Shown here: in pieces, positions 57,124-64,000 of the stretch
Numbering within the stretch: the stretch's first letter is position 1
Layout of the letters: each line of letters starts with the position of its first letter
Source: Schizochytrium sp. CCTCC M209059
Lineage: Eukaryota > Sar > Bigyra > Thraustochytrida > Thraustochytriidae
NCBI GenBank assembly: GCA_000818945.1
Contig: KN805435.1
Span: forward strand, 62,001 to 126,000
DNA: 64,000 nt
Direction of reading: 5' to 3'
Position numbers and translations under genes: made by a program
Notes under the pieces: model-generated
What the model saw: the letters and a program-made list of their open reading frames with translations, nothing else
Told to the model about the DNA's origin: nothing
The model's database searches: none

Positions 57124-60100
57124 TCACTCATCAAGCATCAGATCTTCGGGGTCCGCGTATCCGGACACAGCATCTTTCGTGGTCCGCGATGGCTGACGCC
57201 GCGTAGGCGTTGCCTGCGGAGCCGCTGTGGACTTGGAAGCATGCGCTGCAGCAGCCTTGAGGTTCGCCTGAGGCCGGGACCGCTTGCGGCGCGGGGTCAG
57301 TGTCTCGTCTGGGGCAGCAACGAGCCCCAAGCCGCCGCTCCCGACACGCAGCTCGAAGTTTGCTGGAAGTACCTGTCGCTGCTGGTACTGTCGTCGGCGC
57401 TGCGCGGAGCGTTCGGTTTCCTTGCTGCTGTTTCGAGGTGTGACGGGGGAGGGCCCTGGCGAAGCGGCTCCGTTTGTGGACCGCTGGCGCAAGGGCTGCG
57501 CTTGAATGGCGACGTACATCTTGGGCAAGACTACGCCTCCTGGATACTCGAGGGAGTCCGGACTGACCTTCATTCTCAGCTTGATGAGCATCTGAGCGAT
57601 CTCGCCAATCATGTGAATATTGTCACAGCCAGGATCGAGCGCATCTGTGTGTCGGCGCATGACCTCGAGCAAGGCGTAGAGGAGCCCAGCGTTGGTGTTG
57701 TGCGACGGCGCAACATTCGAAAGTGCATCAAAGAGCATCACGAGCGGCTTGACAAGCACCCGTTGGCCGGCAGCTGAAGATACAAAGAGTTGCGCCTGCT
57801 CTCGATCCCGCGGCATCTGAGGGTGGTGCGCCACCAGGTAGATGAGCGTTGAAATCATGTTTTCCGGCGCGAATTGCGCCGCGGTGTCGATGAGGTTCTC
57901 CCCGGCCCCGTTGGCAGCCGCTGCTGCGCGCGCCGACTTGGTTTGAAATGTGCGCTGCAGGAAGCGTAGCAGCTGCGTGAGGTGGCCATGCGCGGCTCCC
58001 TTGGGTCGCAAAGCCGCGGCAAGTGGGAAAAACGCGCCATAGCGGAAAAGCTCGCGACCCCGCATAATAAACTCCTTGTACAGAGTCGCCACGACAGCTT
58101 CGCGAGCTTCTTCGACGGGGTCAAGCGCTAGCCAGCTCAGCTCCACCCACCGTTGGATCTCGCGCTGGTGCGCTTGCTGCGCTTCACGGGCCTCGCGAAG
58201 CACTTCACGCGCCGGGCCCCCAGGACACCGTGCCTCCAGCTTGATGAGCGCCTTGCCCGCGTACAAGCGCAGCTGCACGCTCGCTTCGTCTTGTTCAGGT
58301 GGCCATGTCGCGGCAGTAGCGTCCGCACCCTTGTTCTTGCGATGACTTTCATGTCCCCACGGATCTCCGCTGTCGGCAACAAATTTGCGCAAGATGAGCA
58401 CAAGCCTGCGCAGAGCAATGAGGTCGTCTGGATCGAATGAACGAACGCGACGCAACACCTCGTAGCAAATAACTTTCATGCCCAGAACTTTTGCACGGAC
58501 TAGGTTAGCCAATCGGGCTGACGCGGACTTGGGTCCTGCCCCTGGAGGTCGTCTCACGAACTCGAAGATACGGTCCACCACAGCATTCAGTGTCTTGTTG
58601 TCGCTGCTCCACTCTGGACAGTGCTTAATAAGGGCCTTGAGCGCTGCAAGAGCAGACTGCGCAGCGACTTCATCAAGTTTGCTGATACTTCGAAAAACAC
58701 GTTGGGTCTGCTTCAGGACCAAGCTCATGACGCGATCAAAGGTCGACCGGGCACGGTCCACATCACCTGCTTGGGCCCCCTTGGCACTTTGCAACAGATT
58801 CACTGCCCAAGCCTTTGCGGCGGCCTTGACACAATCGACGCGTCGACTCCGAGTCATAATAGCATCAAGCATCTTTCCATCCTGAGGCAAGGCGCGACCT
58901 TTGCTTGCAGTGGCGGATGCTACATTGCAGGCTGTCACGCAAAGATTCTCCAAACCTTCATCGGACAGCGTCTCGAGGTTCAAAGGCTCAGACTCTGCTG
59001 CGTTGGTGGCCGACGCGGCGTCACTGGGTCGCTTGACACTGCTGGAATCGCTTTTACGAGTACCGCGTTGTCTGCCACGACGGCCATTTGTTGCGTCCAG
59101 TGGTTGGATTTCCTGCGCTTCACGCGCACCAGCTTGCTCATTGGGGCAGAAACGCTCCTGCGCAAGCGTGAAAATCCATCCTGCAGCGTCAACCGTCTCG
59201 GGATCGACAAGACTCTTGAAATGAGTAGCTGCAGTTTCCACTAAGGAGCACAGATCCTCAATGGCGCGGTCGTCGCCAGCGCGAGCAATTCTCTTTGCGT
59301 GCGCACCCAAGAGCTCCATTATTTCGGCCTGCACAAAGGCTGTAGGCATGAGTCGCGTCAAGAGAACGCGCACAGCGCGCGCCGTTTTAGACTTTGATCC
59401 AAGTCTCTGCAAGAGGTCAGTTTCTGCATTTGCGACGGCCTCGGGATCATCGCCGCTGCAGGCAGCAATGAGTCTCAAATTACGAAATACATGTTTGTCC
59501 TTGTGGTCCCAGATGGCTTCGAGCAGCGCGCTTGCGTTCGGACAGCGCACGGAAGGCACAAACTCTTGGGCGAGCTGTCGCAGCGCCTGACGAGCCTTGG
59601 CCTCTGACTCGACCCCTTGCCGCGATCGGGAAAGAGTTCTGCCCTCGCCTTGATCGCTTCGGACAAGGGAGCGACGGGTTCCAGCCGAGGCCCTCGAAGA
59701 GGACGACGTCTCTCGACGGTCCTGAATGACTTGCGTAATGAGGCTCGTTAGTCGGCTCCTTTGTCTGAGCAGAATCAGCTCAAAGGCGTTTCGAGCTACT
59801 TCGTCAAGGTCCCCCCAAACGCGCACAAGAATTGCGGCGCGCACCTGGAGGTTGCGATGTCGGCGTCTTCCGAGGATAACATTATCCATCATCGCGCATA
59901 GGGCATGCCGATACAATAGTGTTTCATCGTGAGATCGTTGGTGATGGAGCGCATGTGAGAAGATCTCGTTGGGGATCCATTCCAGCGTGCTCTCGGCGAA
60001 CGATTGCACTTCAGATTGTTTGGGTGCATGCTCTTCCTCATTGAGCTCTGGCGCATCGCCGACGTCGTTGTCTGATGCGCTCGACGCGTTGTCTGCCTGA

Positions 60101-61980
60101 TCCTCGGCCTCGGGGGTCCAATACGGTTCCACAAGGCCTGCATTGAAGCTTTTTGCGAGTCCTTCGAGCGCGCTGGTTGCAAGATCGATACGCTTGTCGC
60201 ACAGTCTCACAGCGAGAGCGCGCAGTAGAGCGTCACCAGCCTCGTAGCGCTTGAACTGACGGAGAACGCCGGGCCGAGAGACAAAGGCAACGACGACCTC
60301 GACGGCCTCGCGGCGCACGTTGACGTCCTTGTCGTTGAGTGCAAGTTCCAAGAAACTTGGCTCCCTCTCTGAAGCTCGTTGCGATCCTGCGTCGAGCGTC
60401 TTGGCGTACTGGGCGTGGAAGTTGGGGGCGATAAAGTGTTTGACCCAAAAGTTTGCGCCCTCGGATGCTGTTTCTGCCACCGGTCTCTTACGGCGCATGC
60501 TCTTGTTCTCAGGATTGTCATCTTCGGTCGAATTTTCATCCATGTCCTCGTCGTCGCTGCTGGCCTTGTCCGACAAGGTCGTTGTGAGCAGAGGCGCATC
60601 GCGGTTCAGAGCAAAGCCAGCGAAACTCACGAGGGAGAGCCTGATTCCGCTGTCGACATCAAGAAGCCGACGTAAGAATGCTGCCCAAAGACGTGCGTTA
60701 TCGGCAAGAAGCGAGGGTCGGTCAACCTCGCAAAAGATGCGACCGACAACGTCGACGGTTTGGCGACGCAACTCTTCGTCTGAAGCTTCGAGTTGGGTGG
60801 CCACGTGCGGCAGCGTGTACAAAAGGAGCGAGGCGTCGATTCGAAAGAGCTGGAAGATGATCTCGAAGACATTGTCCTTGATTTCGGTGGCCACGGCCTC
60901 TTCGGCGTTGCGCCCACCCATGAGCGCGCCGGCGTCCTCCACATCGTCATCCTCCCCATTCTCCTGGTCCTCGTCGTCGTCTTCGTCGTCGTCGTTCTCG
61001 TCATCGTCGCCGCCAGAGGACTCGCCCTGAGCAGGTGTCGGACCGTTTGCTTTGCGCGCGCGTTTGCGAGCTCGTTCGCCGCTCCGCGCGCTTGTTTGGT
61101 GAATGCCAGACACAATCCCGTTGAGGAGCGCGGCGAGGGGCTCACGCAATCGGTCTGCGAGCTGACGAATGACTTTGACAGCGAGTTCAAAGGCTTTGGG
61201 GGCCTCTTTTTGTTGCTCTGGTAGTAATCTGACGAGCACGGCGTCCAGGATTCGTGGTGAGAAGCGATCCATTTCGTCGAAGAGACCAACGAGGAGCTCG
61301 AGAGCATGAGCTTCGACCTCGTGCTCGCGAGCGGGCACCATGATGTCAAACATGGCCTCGACAAGTGAGACGATGAGGTCTTCCGAGGTAAAAGGATCGT
61401 CAGGTTCGTCGGGAAGCTCGACGAGAATGCAGCTCGAGCGGCAAAGAGCCAATTTTTGCAGAATGTAAAAGCTCAGCTTGTACGATTCGGTGCCTGGTTT
61501 CTGTTGCAGGCCGCGCAGCCTGTCAATGAGGAAGTCGAAAACCATTTTGATCTCTGCGCTAGAATAGGGCGGTTCTGGTGCGTAAATGTGCAAGATGTCG
61601 GCGAGACAGCAGCCAGCAAGGAGAAGGACCGAGTTCTCTTTGCAACGCCGCACGAGAGGACGCAGCAGCTCCGCGGAGATGTGATCAAGCTCGCTCGTGT
61701 CCTCGTCATCATCTAGCTGCTCGCGTGTGCTGAGCTGTTCTTGCCACGTTTGCAGCCTTGTTCGCAAGTTTTTCCCCTGGCGCAGAGGCTCCAAGCTCTT
61801 TGCACGTTTCGGCTTGCTGACTTTCGCCGCAGACTCCACTTTTCCATCGTCGTCACTACCAGCGTCCTCGCGGTCCTCGCGGTCCTCCTCTCGACGCTCT
61901 CGGTCACCTCCGCTTTCTTCTTGTTGCTCCTGGGCGTCGCTGTCCTGCGCCGCGCGGCGCGCCCTCGTGAGTCTCGGCAT
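57124..61980 (-). CDS. PDS5: cohesin regulator PDS5
   Basis: A 1,618-aa HEAT-repeat protein that binds cohesin and controls its stability with WAPL and ECO1-type acetyltransferases. The frame runs to TTG 62049; ATG 61980 (MPRLTRARRAAQ) is chosen. The signature N-terminal HEAT block is clear: LLLAGCCLADILHIYAPEPPY at about residue 123 matches the LVACCLADIFRIYAPEAPY block of human PDS5. A long acidic insert (GDDDENDDDEDDDEDQENG) lies around residue 320-345, a second at about 485-505, and a basic segment with GRRGRQRGTRK near 980. HEAT repeats continue to about 1470. The C-terminus is basic and AT-hook-like (RRKRSRPQ), as in other PDS5 proteins. Confidence 0.9.
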   Translation of the reverse strand: MPRLTRARRAAQDSDAQEQQEESGGDRERREEDREDREDAGSDDDGKVESAAKVSKPKRAKSLEPLRQGKNLRTRLQTWQEQLSTREQLDDDEDTSELDHISAELLRPLVRRCKENSVLLLAGCCLADILHIYAPEPPYSSAEIKMVFDFLIDRLRGLQQKPGTESYKLSFYILQKLALCRSSCILVELPDEPDDPFTSEDLIVSLVEAMFDIMVPAREHEVEAHALELLVGLFDEMDRFSPRILDAVLVRLLPEQQKEAPKAFELAVKVIRQLADRLREPLAALLNGIVSGIHQTSARSGERARKRARKANGPTPAQGESSGGDDDENDDDEDDDEDQENGEDDDVEDAGALMGGRNAEEAVATEIKDNVFEIIFQLFRIDASLLLYTLPHVATQLEASDEELRRQTVDVVGRIFCEVDRPSLLADNARLWAAFLRRLLDVDSGIRLSLVSFAGFALNRDAPLLTTTLSDKASSDDEDMDENSTEDDNPENKSMRRKRPVAETASEGANFWVKHFIAPNFHAQYAKTLDAGSQRASEREPSFLELALNDKDVNVRREAVEVVVAFVSRPGVLRQFKRYEAGDALLRALAVRLCDKRIDLATSALEGLAKSFNAGLVEPYWTPEAEDQADNASSASDNDVGDAPELNEEEHAPKQSEVQSFAESTLEWIPNEIFSHALHHQRSHDETLLYRHALCAMMDNVILGRRRHRNLQVRAAILVRVWGDLDEVARNAFELILLRQRSRLTSLITQVIQDRRETSSSSRASAGTRRSLVRSDQGEGRTLSRSRQGVESEAKARQALRQLAQEFVPSVRCPNASALLEAIWDHKDKHVFRNLRLIAACSGDDPEAVANAETDLLQRLGSKSKTARAVRVLLTRLMPTAFVQAEIMELLGAHAKRIARAGDDRAIEDLCSLVETAATHFKSLVDPETVDAAGWIFTLAQERFCPNEQAGAREAQEIQPLDATNGRRGRQRGTRKSDSSSVKRPSDAASATNAAESEPLNLETLSDEGLENLCVTACNVASATASKGRALPQDGKMLDAIMTRSRRVDCVKAAAKAWAVNLLQSAKGAQAGDVDRARSTFDRVMSLVLKQTQRVFRSISKLDEVAAQSALAALKALIKHCPEWSSDNKTLNAVVDRIFEFVRRPPGAGPKSASARLANLVRAKVLGMKVICYEVLRRVRSFDPDDLIALRRLVLILRKFVADSGDPWGHESHRKNKGADATAATWPPEQDEASVQLRLYAGKALIKLEARCPGGPAREVLREAREAQQAHQREIQRWVELSWLALDPVEEAREAVVATLYKEFIMRGRELFRYGAFFPLAAALRPKGAAHGHLTQLLRFLQRTFQTKSARAAAAANGAGENLIDTAAQFAPENMISTLIYLVAHHPQMPRDREQAQLFVSSAAGQRVLVKPLVMLFDALSNVAPSHNTNAGLLYALLEVMRRHTDALDPGCDNIHMIGEIAQMLIKLRMKVSPDSLEYPGGVVLPKMYVAIQAQPLRQRSTNGAASPGPSPVTPRNSSKETERSAQRRRQYQQRQVLPANFELRVGSGGLGLVAAPDETLTPRRKRSRPQANLKAAAAHASKSTAAPQATPTRRQPSRTTKDAVSGYADPEDLMLDE

Positions 61981-63101
61981 GGCGGCGGTTTGGGCCCGCT
62001 TTTTCCTTTTGCCCTCTGTTCTCGCCCTCCTCCTCGACCAAGCAAGCAAGCAAGCCGCCCGCTCGCTCGCTCGCTCGCCCGCTCGCTCGTCGTCCAGCCA
62101 GTCCCCTCTGCGCTATCCCGCGCGTCCCCTGCGTGCCCGCCGCTGGTCTTGGCGATCTGCGCGAGGCTGATCGATCTGCGGCCTCAGCTCGTCAATGAGT
62201 CCATGCGATGCGAGCGCGTCTTCGTCGAGCTCCCGCGCGGTGGTTAGGTCGAGGCCCCCAATTCCCGCCGCCGGACCCCCAATCCTCCCGGCCCGGGGCC
62301 CCGAACGGGAGGCACCCAAAACCCATTTTTAATTTCTTTTTTTCTTCCACGGTGTGTCTGTCTATGGAGTTTTGGAGTGTTTGCGCGAGGCGTTCTTTCG
62401 ATCCTTTGCGCGGCCACCACGCCCGCCCTGTCGCCTGCGACGCCGGGCCTCGCTGCGCAGCCGCAGTGCGCGAGTCGAGCGCGAGCGCGGGCTTGCGTTT
62501 GCGCCCGACTCCGGCCGACTGCGGCCGCGCGGGGTTTTCTTCCGGGGGTCTTGGCGGAGCGCCGTCGATCGAAGTGAGTGACTGACCGTCGCCGCGCAAG
62601 AAGTGCTCGGAGACCCACCCAGCCATGCACGAGACCACGATCGCGCCCGATCGACCTCGGGCGGCCGCTGCGCCCCGCCTCTTCTGCGGAGACGGCCCCG
62701 CCCCCGCGGGAGGCCCGACCGCCGCTCGCCTCCGGCCGCTGGAGGCCCTGGCATCGCGGTCGCAGGCGTGCGGGCGCGGTCGCTTCTAGCTCGAAGGTAA
62801 AGAAAGGCGCAGTAAGTGAGAGGTAGTAGGCCTAGGGCCTGAGGAGAGGAAGGCACGGAAAGGGGTTTTCTCTTTGTATCTTCCGGCAATCATCGATCGA
62901 TCGATCGCAAGCAGACCCTTAAAGCACCTGGCGACGCACGCACGCTCGCACGCGCACGCACGCACGCTCGCACGCGCACGCACGCTCGCTCGCTCGTGCG
63001 TACGCTCGTACGCTCGCAGACTCGCGGGAGCGACCGGGCGACAGGGAGGGAGGCCTGTGCGCGAGGCTCGCTCGCTGCGACGCGTGGAGGGACGGCCCGA
63101 G
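61981..63101. other. divergent promoter region, PDS5 / ethanolamine kinase
   Basis: A 1,121-bp GC-rich region between divergent starts. It holds GCTC/GCAA repeats near the PDS5 start (62040-62090), an ATCG run (about 62890-62908) and a CACG/CTCG tract. No gene is supported. Confidence 0.5.
62937..63015. repeat. alternating GCACGC/GCTCGC tract
   Basis: CG-rich repeat of GCACGCAC, GCTCGCAC and related units, largely alternating purine and pyrimidine, ending about 85 bp before the kinase ATG. Confidence 0.85.
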
Positions 63102-64000
63102 ATGGCGGCCATGTTGCAGCCTGAGGTCGAGAGCGAGATGCTCAAGGACTTCTCGAAGCCGAAGCGCGCAGAGCTCACCGTGGAGGAAACGGAGCCTGAG
63201 GCGCGGGAAAAGGGATGCAAGGACGCAGTCATGCAGCTCGTAGACGACTTCGCCGAGTCCAAGCCAGAAGATATCACCAGCAAGACACTCCAGGGCGGGA
63301 TCACAAACCAGCTGTACCTCATGGAGGACAAGACCAAGAACGCGGCAGCCCTCGTGAGGCTGTACGGCCCCAACACGGAGCTGCTGATCGATAGACCCGT
63401 AGAGTGCCTGGTCTTCCACATCCTGGGCGAAAAAGAATTCGGGCCCAAACTGTTCGGCCTCTTCGAGAACGGCCGCGTTGAGGCCTACATCCCGAGCAAG
63501 GGTGTCGCCCCAGAGGAGATGGGCCAGCGCGAGCCCGTTGATTATATGAAGCTCATTGCTCAGGAGCTTGCTCGCATGCATGACCTGGACATGCCTCTCT
63601 CCCGCGAGCCCCAGCTGTGGAGCTTCTTGCACAAGTTCAGGGACATGACCAGTGATATCTCGTTCTCTGACAAACCCAAGGACCAGGCAATCCTGGAGGA
63701 GCTGCGTCTTCCCGAGGTCCGCAAGCGCCTCGAGGAGCTCGAAAAAGAGCTTCCCTCAGCCGCGAACAACTTTGGTCAGGACCTCATTGATCAGCATGCT
63801 GGCCACGGTTCTGCCGAGCTCGAAGCAATCAAGTTTCTCTTTGCCTCTCGCTTTTGCCACAACGATTTGCTGGCTGGCAACGTGCTCTACGTCGAGGATT
63901 CCAGCCCGCCGCGCATGCAAATTATCGATTTTGAGTACGGCAAGTACAACTTTCGCGGTTTCGACTTTGCGAATCACTTTTGCGAGTACGCCGGCTTCGA
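63102..64000 (+). CDS. ethanolamine/choline kinase, 3' end outside the window
   Basis: The frame from ATG 63102 (context GAGATGG; a second ATG follows three codons on) stays open to the window edge, giving 299 residues. The enzyme phosphorylates ethanolamine or choline in the Kennedy pathway for PE/PC synthesis. Visible motifs: TLQGGITNQLYLM (nucleotide loop), RLYGPNTELLIDR, the catalytic Brenner-type loop FCHNDLLAGNVLY (D255), and IIDFEYGKYNFRGFDFANHFCEY (D276 metal ligand, then the choline-kinase motif). The sequence around these motifs looks slightly nearer ethanolamine kinases, but the substrate is not settled. About 60-100 residues are missing on the right. Confidence 0.92.
   Translation, partial: MAAMLQPEVESEMLKDFSKPKRAELTVEETEPEAREKGCKDAVMQLVDDFAESKPEDITSKTLQGGITNQLYLMEDKTKNAAALVRLYGPNTELLIDRPVECLVFHILGEKEFGPKLFGLFENGRVEAYIPSKGVAPEEMGQREPVDYMKLIAQELARMHDLDMPLSREPQLWSFLHKFRDMTSDISFSDKPKDQAILEELRLPEVRKRLEELEKELPSAANNFGQDLIDQHAGHGSAELEAIKFLFASRFCHNDLLAGNVLYVEDSSPPRMQIIDFEYGKYNFRGFDFANHFCEYAGF

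Overview
This window is nuclear DNA from a GC-rich, intron-poor eukaryote. The best fit is a thraustochytrid (Labyrinthulomycetes, stramenopiles), but this is inferred from gene style and not from a marker gene. Supporting signs are long single-exon genes (up to 12.4 kb), strong GC bias at third codon positions (which also opens long antisense shadow frames), polyglutamine runs, many microsatellites, and a fused acetylglutamate kinase/reductase arginine gene. No tRNA, rRNA, CRISPR array or intact transposon was found. Several open frames begin at TTG or GTG; for those I used the first in-frame ATG.

Layout, left to right: the 3' end of an unrecognised gene (1-198); a 3.6-kb gene-free stretch; the mitochondrial ARG5,6-type gene (+); an RPAP2/Rtr1-type Pol II CTD phosphatase (-); a piggyBac-derived protein that appears to have lost its catalytic acids (-); a PSMG3-like proteasome assembly chaperone (+); a 4,134-aa WDFY3/Alfy-type BEACH-WD40 protein (-); a PTEN/auxilin-type pseudophosphatase-C2 protein ending in a RING-H2 finger, with one intron inside the RING (+); an alkaline-ceramidase-like membrane hydrolase (-); the P-body scaffold EDC4/Ge-1 (-); nucleoporin NUP35/53 (+); a TPR-J-domain DNAJC7-like co-chaperone with a long polyQ (-); a prolyl-4-hydroxylase-like dioxygenase (+); a small unknown gene pair region; a tandem GFA-domain protein (-); a 3-kb relic region with decayed zinc-knuckle coding sequence (-); an ankyrin-polycystin ion channel with a large cytoplasmic insert (-); the cohesin regulator PDS5 (-); and the 5' part of an ethanolamine/choline kinase (+, runs off the right edge).

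Most genes are single-copy housekeeping functions with no operon logic. Recurrent themes are protein quality control (PSMG3, BEACH/Alfy, DNAJC7-like, RING), RNA metabolism (RPAP2, EDC4) and the nucleus or chromosome (NUP35, PDS5). Genes are arranged in divergent and convergent pairs. The divergent promoter between EDC4 and NUP35 carries five copies of a CCGCAAGTG-like motif, mostly 20-21 bp apart, and the same motif recurs at two other places in the window. The most novel items are the pseudophosphatase-C2-RING fusion, the ankyrin-polycystin channel with its S2-S3 insert, the repeated promoter motif and the dead piggyBac gene.
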